A stretch of DNA of 64,000 nucleotides, taken from contig JAENZJ010000003.1 of assembly GCA_016841325.1 (NCBI GenBank), positions 1 to 64,000 on the forward strand, in the 5' to 3' direction. The notes beneath the pieces were generated by a model, which was not told the DNA's origin, searched no databases, and saw nothing but the letters and a program-made list of their open reading frames with translations. This DNA comes from Thermincola carboxydiphila (GTDB taxonomy: Bacteria; Bacillota; Thermincolia; Thermincolales; UBA2595). Positions 1 to 6,925 of the stretch are shown one piece after another. The position numbers and the translations under genes are program-made. Every line of letters begins with the position of its first letter. The first letter of the stretch is position 1.

Positions 1-122
1 GTTTCCGTTTTCCTGTGACACTCTAATTCTTCCTCGGACAACTTATAAGTTTTTACTGGGCCGTTAAGTGGCCCATCACCACTAAACTTCCGGGAAGTCT
101 TAATTGGCCACTTATAACCCAC
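1..122 (-). CDS. Hypothetical phage protein, partial at the window edge
   Basis: A GTG at 122 opens a frame that stays open to position 1 (about 40 codons). The visible peptide begins MGYKWPIKTSRKFSG and includes YKLSEEELECHRKTE. It follows the zinc-ribbon gene at 143-559 by 20 bases on the same strand, as expected in this tightly packed early operon. No strong ribosome site was seen before the GTG, so the start is uncertain. No family was recognised. Confidence 0.4.
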   Translation of the reverse strand, partial: MGYKWPIKTSRKFSGDGPLNGPVKTYKLSEEELECHRKTE

Positions 123-142
123 ACTTTGTGTCCGCAGGCTGC

Positions 143-559
143 TCACCTGGCTTCACACCTCGCCTTATTCCGGGCCACTATTACGTGATACTCCGGTGCG
201 TTCTTTACCTGGTCAATGGCAGGTATCCCTTTGGCCGGGTGACTTGTGCCTTTGCGGCAGATACATCGCGCTGCATGGTCGTATATCTCACCGTCAACCT
301 GGGCCTGGTAGATGATGATTCCCCGGTCGTAACAGGCGTAACATTCTGTGGTCTCTCTGGGCCGCTCATACCGCTCAGATAGCGTGATAGACAGGCCACA
401 CTGAGGGCAAGGCCGCCGCCACTGCTTCCCGACAAAATTAACCAGGGTCCCGCAATTGGCACATTGCTCCGCTACCGGTGTTGATTTGGACTCTTCGACC
501 GGCTCTTCGCCCGGCCAGTCCATATTGTCAATGACTTCGCCCATACTTTGCATGCTCAT
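143..559 (-). CDS. Hypothetical phage zinc-ribbon protein
   Basis: 138 aa. The region around residues 33-55 has two CxxC knuckles (CANC and CPQC) typical of a zinc ribbon. A second set follows: CYAC near residue 73 and an isolated CIC near 98. The rest is polar. It starts four bases after the stop of the DnaD-type gene, so the two are probably translated together, which suggests a role near replication. The family was not recognised, and nucleic-acid binding is only inferred from the zinc-ribbon pattern. Confidence 0.7.
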   Translation of the reverse strand: MSMQSMGEVIDNMDWPGEEPVEESKSTPVAEQCANCGTLVNFVGKQWRRPCPQCGLSITLSERYERPRETTECYACYDRGIIIYQAQVDGEIYDHAARCICRKGTSHPAKGIPAIDQVKNAPEYHVIVARNKARCEAR

Positions 560-563
560 CTGC

Positions 564-1646
564 TCATGGCCCCCTCTCCAGGTATTGAGTTAGGTTAAGC
601 TTCTCAAAGGCCTTTACCTTCAGCTCCGGTTGGTCATAGTCGAATCGGGATGAATTCAGGAATGCTCGCAGGTCCTGGTCTGTGTGATCAGGATTCTCGG
701 CTCGGAATTCCTTGAGGGAAAACTCGATATAGGTCACTGTAGAACGGACTTCTTCCTCGGTCGGCCCCCGCGGCATACTTGCCGTGACAGCCTGTCCACT
801 ACTGCCTGCCTTTTTGCGCTCAAACTCAATGTCGGCCGCCTCCGCCTGGGCCAGTGTTTTAATGCCCTGCCGGTACCAACTTTTAAGTATGCCGTTGACA
901 TAACTCACTTTGCGCTCATTTGCCAGGGCTGCTTTTTCAATGGCGTAGATAATAGTATCAAGCTCCATGCCATCATCATGCCAGCTAAGCAGTTTCTCAA
1001 GCTCAAACTGTGAGGGCATAATAATCCCGGCTTTATTGAGCGAATTAGATATCGTTTTCATGGGATTATCATCAGCGGCGGTGGCGGCCTCTTCTTTCTT
1101 CCCCACTCTCTCTATGTTAGTACCACCACCGTTATTTCTTTCTCTTTCTCTTTCTCCTTCTTCTTCTAATTCTTCTTCTACTTCTATTTGGAAGAAAGGT
1201 GTAAGAACTTCATAAGAAGTGTCTAAGAAATTACTAAGAACTTCATAATTAACAACGTATTTACCAGCACTGGGATTGGATTTGTAGGACTTCCAGGTTA
1301 TCCATTCAGGGAGAGGAACTTCGGGTTGCTCAGGATTTTTTAGGCTCTGGTGTTTATGGAAGTTAAATATAAACAGGCACTTCTTACCATTAACCTCATA
1401 AGGTATTAATTTGTTAGCTTGAATCAGCTTGTCCCGCCATTCGGTAAGCACCTCAACCGTAATGTCAGAATCAAGCGGAGAGGGAAATAAATGTAATTTG
1501 AAGGCAAATGGGCTGTCCTCTAAACAGCCTGAATCATCTGCCAGCTGGGCCAGGCCTTCATAAAACCACCTCATATCTCTTGGTAACTGCAGTAAGTCTG
1601 GGTCATTCCAAAAAGTAGCTTTAATTCGCCGGTTATGTAGATGCAT
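564..1646 (-). CDS. DnaD/DnaB-type phage replication initiation protein
   Basis: 360 aa. The N-terminal 130 residues resemble the winged-helix part of phage replication organisers. A highly charged linker (EVEEELEEEGERERER and following, residues about 155-175) comes next. The C-terminal part has the DnaD-domain signature: helices around residues 205-265 ending in YVNGILKSWYRQGI, matching the conserved Y..xIL..W of DnaD/DnaB proteins. Such proteins bind the phage origin and help load the host replicative helicase. The start is supported by GGAGGG upstream of the ATG at 1646. No separate helicase-loader gene is visible in the window. Confidence 0.85.
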   Translation of the reverse strand: MHLHNRRIKATFWNDPDLLQLPRDMRWFYEGLAQLADDSGCLEDSPFAFKLHLFPSPLDSDITVEVLTEWRDKLIQANKLIPYEVNGKKCLFIFNFHKHQSLKNPEQPEVPLPEWITWKSYKSNPSAGKYVVNYEVLSNFLDTSYEVLTPFFQIEVEEELEEEGERERERNNGGGTNIERVGKKEEAATAADDNPMKTISNSLNKAGIIMPSQFELEKLLSWHDDGMELDTIIYAIEKAALANERKVSYVNGILKSWYRQGIKTLAQAEAADIEFERKKAGSSGQAVTASMPRGPTEEEVRSTVTYIEFSLKEFRAENPDHTDQDLRAFLNSSRFDYDQPELKVKAFEKLNLTQYLERGP

Positions 1647-1674
1647 TTATTTCCCTCCACTTAGTTAATAATCA

Positions 1675-1803
1675 CTAACAAGCTTCCTTTTGTGTCGCGG
1701 CACCGAACAAACTCCCCTGAGCCCGGTCACCTTTAATATACGCTTCACACTCAACCTGCAACTTGTCTAAATCCTTAATGCAATCACTACTCAAAAGCTG
1801 CAT
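1675..1803 (-). CDS. Small hypothetical phage protein (42 aa)
   Basis: This short frame fits between the helicase-methyltransferase stop (1814) and the DnaD gene (1646). It begins with ATG at 1803 and reads MQLLSSDCIKDLDKLQVEC, then a short acidic/basic helix and a C-terminal Cys. A GGATGAG stretch just upstream could serve as a ribosome site. Evidence is limited to position, strand and composition. It could be non-coding spacer. No function is proposed. Confidence 0.45.
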   Translation of the reverse strand: MQLLSSDCIKDLDKLQVECEAYIKGDRAQGSLFGAATQKEAC

Positions 1804-1813
1804 CTCATCCAGA

Positions 1814-4372
1814 TCACTGGTTGGGTACTTCTTCAGTTAAGAAATCAAACAGCGTAGGAATATTAATTTCAGCTGCAACTGCCTTCAGATACCCAACGCC
1901 ATCCCGGAAGTAATCGCTGTTGAGTTCGATACCATATCCTATGCGGCCCATCTTCACTGCCATATAAGGCACTGTCATCAGACCGCCAAACGGGTCAAAC
2001 ACTACTTCCCCAGGATTTGAATACCGGTTAATAATCCGCTCCACTATATCGATTTGTAGAGGGCAGACGTGCATCTGCAACCGTTTCTGTGTCTGAGATG
2101 AATTCAGTGTCCGCATCCGGTTAATGTCGTCCCAAACATGGTCATGCCACGACCCCGGGGCAACTACCATAAATGATGCTGGCAGCCGGCCGTCTTTATC
2201 TAGCCTCTTTGCAAGCTCCACGTGCTCGTTATAGTCATAAACATTTTCCCGGGAGAATTTGCGATAGACTGCCCGTAGGTTCTCTATAGGAATCTTGGTA
2301 AGCTCATCCTTTGCCAACAGCCGGTTCCCGGACGTTCTCCAGAATGCGTGAGCATCTATCTGCCATTGGGCCCTAGTATACTCTTCTTTAGTCTTGGACA
2401 CCTGAATATCAGCATAAGCCTTGCTGGTATCACTCGGCAGCTTCCGGAAGAGAAGAATATATTCCGGGCAACCCACCCCCATCTTAGTACCATCTTTGCA
2501 CTGCTCTGACCACCCCAACCGGTACGTCTGATTATTCTCCCGAACCACGTCGGTAACAACGGTGATTCTGCCCATGTACTGGAATCCGTGCTTCATAAAG
2601 TGGAACACAGTCATATCAGAGAATGGGTCAACTGTCGGCATTCCGGTACCAGTGGCATTACCAAATAGTATCCGGTCTTTAACGTGGATGGCAGCCACCC
2701 GGCCAGGCTTTAACACCCGTAAAAGTTCGGGGGTCAAGAAGTCCATCTGCTCAAAGAACTTATCATTATCTTCGTTATGGCCGAAATCGTTGTATGATGG
2801 GGTATATTCGTAATGGTTGCTAAATGGGATAGATGTATGTATCAGGTCGATGCTATTCTCATCCATACCGGAGGTTTCTAAAACACAATCATTATTCACT
2901 GCTGTATAATACTCAGTCTCAATCTTCACTCTATCAACCCCTATACTTCTGGCCAGCTTGTCCATGACCGATGTTCCGGACAGCCCATATTTCTTGATTA
3001 TGGCCGTCATCTTTTCAACGAGGTAATTATGCTGCTCCCATTTTTTCTGCAATGCCTGCAGGACCTGGCGCTCACTCTCGGTATAGATGATGTCAATTCT
3101 GACCGACTCCGTCTGGAGGAACCGGTATATCCGGTGAATTGCTTGGATAAAGTCATTAAATTGATAATCTATCCCCAGGAATATGGCCCTGTGACAGTAG
3201 CGCTGGAAGTTACAGCCGGATCCGGACAGTTCCTTTTTTGTGGCGAAGAGTTTTATGCGCCCTTCAGAGAAGTCTATAACGCGCTGCTCCCTGGTGTCCA
3301 GCTCTTGGCTCCCGTAGATTTCCACAACCCCCGGGATTGCCTGCTTAATCGCGTGACGCTCGGCCTCAAGGTCATGCCATAGTATGAAGTGGTCGTCTGG
3401 ACTCTCACTGACAATCTCAGCCATTTTGGCAACCCTTGCACTAATACTCTCCCGCTTTTCCCTAGCCGCATCAGTTAACCCGGTGGCGGCATCTCTGATG
3501 AGCTTCAACTGGCCGTCTTTTTCCGCTCCCGCAGTTTTGTGATTCACCGGTATTTCATGGTACCTGACATCGAGAGGGGGTAAGTCGTAACCTTCATCCG
3601 AATATCCCAAATCAGAAGGTTTAGTAATAAATAGTGCCCAGGTTGAAACCCACAGCCAAAATTCATCTTCCTTATGCGGGTAAAGCGTGAGATTATTAGC
3701 CTTTGTGCTGTCCCTCTGGAAGAATCTAGTTAGGGCCTGGCCAGTATCCATAACCTCCAGGTACCCAGCATAATGTATCAGCTCTTTAAATTTATTTGGA
3801 GAAGGAGTCGCGGTACAAACCAGCTTGAAAGGTACCCCTTTGAATTTGCCCAGGAAAATCTGGTAGGTTTTCGAGCCGTAACTCCTGAGAACAGATGCTT
3901 CATCAAGGCATGTTGCTGTAAAATACCGAGGGGCAATATCCCCATCCCTGACACGCTCATAATTGGTAAGTAGAATTTGGCCGGTTGCCGCTTCAACCTC
4001 TGCCACGTTGCGGACATATTCCGGCGGATCCATGCCGAGCAGCTGCACCGCATCCCTGACGAATTCTTTTTTCACCCCAAGGGGTAGGACTATAAGGGCC
4101 TTGCCGCCCATGCGCTCGGTAACCAGCCGACAGAATTCCAACTCCTGCACCGTTTTACCTAAGCCAAATGATTCAAACAGTGCCCTTCTGCCGCCCCGAA
4201 TCGCCCATACCACCCCATCCCTTTGATGCGGCTTAAGTGCCGAATTAACCTCGTCAGGGGATACGACAAAGCCAGTTTCCTTGGCTATCTCAATTTTGCT
4301 ATGAAGAAAATCAAAGTATGCTGACAAATTTATCAACTCCGGCGAAATTTCTATTGACATGCGTATGCGCAT
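1814..4372 (-). CDS. SNF2-like helicase fused to a DNA methyltransferase
   Basis: 852 aa. Residues about 45-430 form a superfamily 2 helicase: Walker A GLGKT near 70, a DEAS motif II, TATPSP motif III and QAIHRIYR motif VI. Residues about 495-852 form an N4/N6-type DNA methyltransferase in beta order, with motif IV first (TSIPFSNHYEY near 511, where SPPY/DPPY is usual) and the SAM-binding motif DPFGG at 793-797 followed by GYGIEL. The protein may remodel DNA and methylate phage or host DNA; no partner endonuclease is adjacent. No good ribosome site precedes the ATG at 4372 or the alternative ATG at 4360. The start overlaps an operator-like palindrome. Confidence 0.85.
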   Translation of the reverse strand: MRIRMSIEISPELINLSAYFDFLHSKIEIAKETGFVVSPDEVNSALKPHQRDGVVWAIRGGRRALFESFGLGKTVQELEFCRLVTERMGGKALIVLPLGVKKEFVRDAVQLLGMDPPEYVRNVAEVEAATGQILLTNYERVRDGDIAPRYFTATCLDEASVLRSYGSKTYQIFLGKFKGVPFKLVCTATPSPNKFKELIHYAGYLEVMDTGQALTRFFQRDSTKANNLTLYPHKEDEFWLWVSTWALFITKPSDLGYSDEGYDLPPLDVRYHEIPVNHKTAGAEKDGQLKLIRDAATGLTDAAREKRESISARVAKMAEIVSESPDDHFILWHDLEAERHAIKQAIPGVVEIYGSQELDTREQRVIDFSEGRIKLFATKKELSGSGCNFQRYCHRAIFLGIDYQFNDFIQAIHRIYRFLQTESVRIDIIYTESERQVLQALQKKWEQHNYLVEKMTAIIKKYGLSGTSVMDKLARSIGVDRVKIETEYYTAVNNDCVLETSGMDENSIDLIHTSIPFSNHYEYTPSYNDFGHNEDNDKFFEQMDFLTPELLRVLKPGRVAAIHVKDRILFGNATGTGMPTVDPFSDMTVFHFMKHGFQYMGRITVVTDVVRENNQTYRLGWSEQCKDGTKMGVGCPEYILLFRKLPSDTSKAYADIQVSKTKEEYTRAQWQIDAHAFWRTSGNRLLAKDELTKIPIENLRAVYRKFSRENVYDYNEHVELAKRLDKDGRLPASFMVVAPGSWHDHVWDDINRMRTLNSSQTQKRLQMHVCPLQIDIVERIINRYSNPGEVVFDPFGGLMTVPYMAVKMGRIGYGIELNSDYFRDGVGYLKAVAAEINIPTLFDFLTEEVPNQ

Positions 4373-4407
4373 ATGATATATTTATATTAAAAGATGCGTT
4401 AGCGCAT
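4354..4407 (+). promoter_or_regulatory. Rightward promoter with two ATGCG-N4-CGCAT operators
   Basis: A near-consensus promoter, TTGACA (4354-4359), 17 bases, TATATT (4377-4382), points to the small gene at 4429. Two 14-bp palindromes with the same arms, ATGCG-N4-CGCAT, lie at 4359-4372 (inside the spacer) and 4394-4407 (just past the expected start of transcription). Their centres are 35 bp apart. This is the arrangement of a repressor operator. The first palindrome also covers the start codon of the leftward helicase-methyltransferase gene, so both directions could be controlled. The binding protein is not known; the HTH protein at 4602-4772 is one candidate. Confidence 0.7.
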
Positions 4408-4428
4408 AGACCGAAAGGATGGTAAAAC

Positions 4429-4605
4429 ATGAATATTAAGGTGTACAATGATGGTAAAGAGGTTTTTAATGGCCCGGCTACTCAATTCCTGGAGGATAAC
4501 CAATACGATGAAATGACCGTTGAAATGATTGAAGAATTAAAGGAAAAAGCCATGGTCGAACGTGACCTGTTTCACTCCGGAAACTGGGTGATAGTAAGGC
4601 AATGA
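4429..4605 (+). CDS. Small hypothetical protein (58 aa) of a rightward mini-operon
   Basis: The peptide starts MNIKVYNDGKEVFNG and ends WVIVRQ. It is acidic in the middle (DEMTVEMIEELKEK). An AAAGGATGG ribosome site sits upstream of the ATG at 4429, behind the strong promoter at 4354-4382. Its stop overlaps the start of the next gene (ATGA at 4602-4605), so the two are translationally coupled. No family was recognised. The rightward orientation, against the surrounding early genes, suggests separate timing of expression. Confidence 0.7.
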   Translation: MNIKVYNDGKEVFNGPATQFLEDNQYDEMTVEMIEELKEKAMVERDLFHSGNWVIVRQ

Positions 4606-4772
4606 ATGTTCTTGAACAAATCATGGGAGTCAATGAAGCGGCTGAGTTATGGTTATTGAAGCCGGGCTATATCAAGAATCTTTGTGCCTCTGGAAAAGTC
4701 AGGGCCCGGAAAATCGATAACCGGTGGATCATTGACAAGAATCAGCCAAACCCTTCTCAGAAGACCTCTTAA
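4602..4772 (+). CDS. Small helix-turn-helix (excisionase / MerR-type) DNA-binding protein
   Basis: 56 aa. NEAAELWLLKPGYIKNLCAS followed by GKVRARKIDNRWII is the pattern of short HTH_17-type excisionase or MerR-like proteins: a helix, a turn, a recognition helix, then a wing ending in W. The gene overlaps the 58-aa gene by four bases and ends in a hairpin terminator. It could regulate its own promoter through the ATGCG-N4-CGCAT palindromes, or act in excision, but neither is shown by the sequence. Confidence 0.75.
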   Translation: MNVLEQIMGVNEAAELWLLKPGYIKNLCASGKVRARKIDNRWIIDKNQPNPSQKTS

Positions 4773-4791
4773 ATAGGGGTCTTCTGTTTTT
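4758..4791 (+). terminator. Rho-independent terminator of the mini-operon
   Basis: CAGAAGACC (4758-4766) pairs perfectly with GGTCTTCTG (4778-4786) across an 11-base loop that contains the stop codon of the HTH gene. A run of T follows (4787-4791). Confidence 0.85.
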
Positions 4792-4798
4792 GTGAGTC

Positions 4799-4972
4799 TC
4801 AGGCATTTCCACTGGCCATCGGACTAAAATACACTGTTCCGCATTTATCGCACGCGCCCCGGGCACCCTTCCATAACGGGGACAATATGACGATTATCCC
4901 TTCGGTTTTACACCGGCACACATAACTGATGCATCCGGGCGGGAGTGTTACTTTTTTCTCAGTCCTGCACAT
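4799..4972 (-). CDS. Small Cys-rich hypothetical protein (57 aa)
   Basis: A longer frame begins at 4999, but the ATG at 4972 is preceded by AAGGAG at ideal spacing, so the shorter start is preferred. The peptide has two cysteine pairs (CISYVCRC and CDKC) that could hold one zinc ion in a ribbon-like fold; small phage proteins such as Mu Com have a similar layout. It overlaps the end of the upstream 81-aa gene by 14 bases. Function unknown. Confidence 0.6.
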   Translation of the reverse strand: MCRTEKKVTLPPGCISYVCRCKTEGIIVILSPLWKGARGACDKCGTVYFSPMASGNA

Positions 4973-5204
4973 ACAAATCAACTCCTTCCGGCGAGGCACC
5001 TCGCTTAGCTGTTTTTACTAATTCACGCCATGGATTAGCCCTGTTAAAGCCTCCTATCCTGTTCAGGTGTACCCATATAGCAGCCCAATACCCGAACATC
5101 TGAAACTTATACCGGGATAGTGAGTCCCATGCTTTTCGCTCCGCTTCTGCCAGTTCATGCTCCAGGTTGTTGTGAACGGCTGTATTATCCACTACTTCCA
5201 CCAC
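4959..5204 (-). CDS. Hypothetical phage protein (81 aa)
   Basis: The frame starts with GTG at 5204 and overlaps the end of the upstream gene by 20 bases; another GTG a few codons in is a possible start. An acidic N-terminal helix (HELAEAERKAWDSLSRYKF) is followed by an aromatic stretch (FGYWAAIWVHL) and a basic tail. No family was recognised. Support comes from position in the compact leftward operon. Confidence 0.55.
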   Translation of the reverse strand: MVEVVDNTAVHNNLEHELAEAERKAWDSLSRYKFQMFGYWAAIWVHLNRIGGFNRANPWRELVKTAKRGASPEGVDLYVQD

Positions 5205-5421
5205 CCAAAGCCCGGCTCAATATCTCCGCCACCTCCCGCCATTCCTTGGCGGCATTTTCTTCCCCGGTCTGCTCCAATTCTGCTATGTACCAGGGCAGAG
5301 CTTCGCGAACCATATTAAGCAATGAATCAAGAGTAAGTAAATCTGCCTCATTATATATTTCGTCTGCTGTAACCGACTGTGCCGCGGCGCATAACGCTTT
5401 ATCTTTCTGTATGTCTCTCAT
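5185..5421 (-). CDS. Hypothetical phage protein (78 aa)
   Basis: A GTG at 5430 opens the frame, but the ATG at 5421 has AGGGGTG upstream and is the better start. The product is predicted to be largely alpha-helical and acidic (MRDIQKDKALC at the start; EENAAKEWREVAEILSRA near the end). It lies just downstream of the Spo0A-domain gene with 11 bases between. No family was recognised. Confidence 0.6.
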   Translation of the reverse strand: MRDIQKDKALCAAAQSVTADEIYNEADLLTLDSLLNMVREALPWYIAELEQTGEENAAKEWREVAEILSRALGGGSSG

Positions 5422-5432
5422 ACCCGTCACCC

Positions 5433-5792
5433 CTAACCGGCCTTTTCCATCAGCTGAAACCTTAAACTCTCCGCGACGGTCGCGATAAATTCTGCATTGG
5501 TCATTCTACGCTCGGGAATCTTCAGCGGGGCCAATACTTCCTGTAGCGGCTGCCTGTCTTTCCTGCTCCAGGCCCGTTCAATGGCGTGCCTGATTCCGCG
5601 TTCAACACGAATGGGAGTGGTTTTATAGGCATCGGCAATCATCGGATATGCAATAGTGTTCAGGCTCCTTTGTGCTATCGTGCAATCATCAAGCGTCATC
5701 AGGATGGCAGCTTTGAGATATGCGAAACCCACGGTATGACAGGAAACGCCAAGTCTCCTGATAACGTGACTGACAAGCTGTTCTTTATTCAC
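5433..5792 (-). CDS. Free-standing Spo0A C-terminal DNA-binding domain protein
   Basis: 119 aa from GTG at 5792, which has a strong GGAGGTGG site; the frame continues upstream but there it crosses the tRNA-like element. Nearly the whole protein matches the Spo0A effector domain: IRRLGVSCHTVGFAYLKAAI at the start, RVERGIRHAIERAW (compare RVERAIRHAIEVAW in Bacillus subtilis Spo0A, the recognition region) in the middle and TNAEFIATVAESLR at the end. No receiver domain is present, so it cannot be switched by phosphorelay. It could bind 0A-box-like DNA on the phage or host, linking the element to sporulation control. That role is inference. Confidence 0.85.
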   Translation of the reverse strand: MNKEQLVSHVIRRLGVSCHTVGFAYLKAAILMTLDDCTIAQRSLNTIAYPMIADAYKTTPIRVERGIRHAIERAWSRKDRQPLQEVLAPLKIPERRMTNAEFIATVAESLRFQLMEKAG

Positions 5793-5816
5793 GTTAGTCC
5801 ACCTCCGAATAAATTT

Positions 5817-5895
5817 TGGTTGGCGGGGAGCAGGAATCGAACCTGCGATATTCAGTCCCGGGCACTGAGCGTTTACCATTTCGCCACCCCCGCCA
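5817..5895 (-). tRNA. tRNA-like element with atypical anticodon loop
   Basis: Read on the minus strand, a cloverleaf can be drawn. The long acceptor helix is TGGCGGGGG with TCCCCGCCA (last pair G.U). Then U8 G9, a D-arm GCG..GGT..CGC, a 5-bp anticodon stem TCAGT/ACTGA and a perfect T-arm GCAGG-TTCGATT-CCTGC follow; an encoded ACCA trails the acceptor. The anticodon loop is GCCCGGG: it lacks the universal U33 and would read CCG. The acceptor plus T helix is about 14 bp instead of 12. It may be a degenerate tRNA, an unusual phage tRNA or a tRNA mimic. Its 3' end lies about 25 bases before the GTG of the Spo0A-domain gene. Confidence 0.55.
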
Positions 5896-5898
5896 CAA

Positions 5899-6111
5899 TT
5901 AACTATAGTTACCTGGGCCTAATATTTGGACAATCGCTGCTCTGTTTACGCCCAATGAAGCAAGTTTGTTAGCTATTTGGCAGCATTCATCATTTAAGAT
6001 GTTCCAGTATAGCGCCCCACCCATTTGGTCTCTGACTTTCACATGCTCTTTAAGCTCTTCAAGGGGTTCTTCTTTGGTCTCAATCTTTAATGCTTCGGTA
6101 ATTGTTCTCAT
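5899..6111 (-). CDS. Hypothetical phage protein (70 aa)
   Basis: The ATG at 6111 is preceded by GGAGGTGG with a short ACT spacer, so it is preferred to the upstream in-frame ATG at 6174. The N-terminal half is acidic and helical (MRTITEALKIETKEEPLEE); the C-terminal half (ECCQIANKLASLGVNRAAI) resembles a small helix-turn-helix, but this is weak. It ends four bases before the tRNA-like element. Function unknown. Confidence 0.6.
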   Translation of the reverse strand: MRTITEALKIETKEEPLEELKEHVKVRDQMGGALYWNILNDECCQIANKLASLGVNRAAIVQILGPGNYS

Positions 6112-6223
6112 AGTCCACCTCCGGCTGTATTGGCAATAGAAAATATAGGTTGAAAAGATGCCCTTGCCCATCATCGGCTGTTAGTCTCCGGGTTAGGGCT
6201 ATATTAAGGGAGAGGAAAATGGC

Positions 6224-6925
6224 TTAAGCTACATACACCGGTTTCCCGGTAATCTCCGCGACCTCACGTTTGAAACGCTCGGCATCGCTGTTATCATCAC
6301 TGAGATGTATAAGATGTATCTCTTTAACTTGGCTCAAATCGTTGGCCAACAGGAATTCTTTGACGTTTTTCAGGCTGAAATGAGAGCGTATAATCCGGTT
6401 TTTCAGGTCCAACGGCACGATGCCGGCATCAACGTTAGCACGAAGTATATCAGAGCAGTGATTACACTCAACCATGATATGGGTAAGGCCCTGGAATCTA
6501 TAGCGGATATAGTAAGTGTCTGTGGCGAAAACCAGTTTGTCTCCAGCCTGGTTGGCCAGCAGAAATCCTAACGGCTCTACAGCGTCATGCTGTGTATTAA
6601 AAGGCAGGATGGTCCACGAACCGACAATGAATTGCTCTTTGGATTTAATCACATTAAATCGGTGTCCTGTGACATCCAGAGCCTCTTTTGTACCGGCCGA
6701 TAAATAAATATCTATACCGGCTTTGGCCGCCTCATTGACTGCTTTACAGTGGTCCTTATGTTCATGGCTAACCAATGCACCTGCTATTTCAGAAGTCTTA
6801 AAATCGACGCCCCGCTGGATTTGCTTCCACTGGATCCCGCATTCCAGCAGCAAAGGTGTTTTGCCGTCTGTGACATAATAACAATTTCCTTTACTGCCGG
6901 ATGCCAGGACCTTTATATCAATCAA
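6224..6925 (-). CDS. MBL-fold metallohydrolase (YycJ/WalJ-like, probable nuclease)
   Basis: 233 aa. The metal site motif HxHxDH is present as HEHKDH at residues 54-59, with later ligands in FATDT (near 135) and the C-terminal IHLSDDN. The N-terminus VLASGSKGNCYYV is the usual first strand of the YycJ-type family. Phages often carry such a protein next to RecT, where it may act as the partner exonuclease. The start overlaps the RecT stop by four bases (ATGA), so the pair is coupled. A nuclease activity is likely but not proven by sequence alone. Confidence 0.85.
   Translation of the reverse strand: MIDIKVLASGSKGNCYYVTDGKTPLLLECGIQWKQIQRGVDFKTSEIAGALVSHEHKDHCKAVNEAAKAGIDIYLSAGTKEALDVTGHRFNVIKSKEQFIVGSWTILPFNTQHDAVEPLGFLLANQAGDKLVFATDTYYIRYRFQGLTHIMVECNHCSDILRANVDAGIVPLDLKNRIIRSHFSLKNVKEFLLANDLSQVKEIHLIHLSDDNSDAERFKREVAEITGKPVYVA

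Noticed and set aside
4973-4999. Longer start for the small Cys-rich gene
   Set aside because: The AAGGAG inside this segment is ideally placed for the ATG at 4972.
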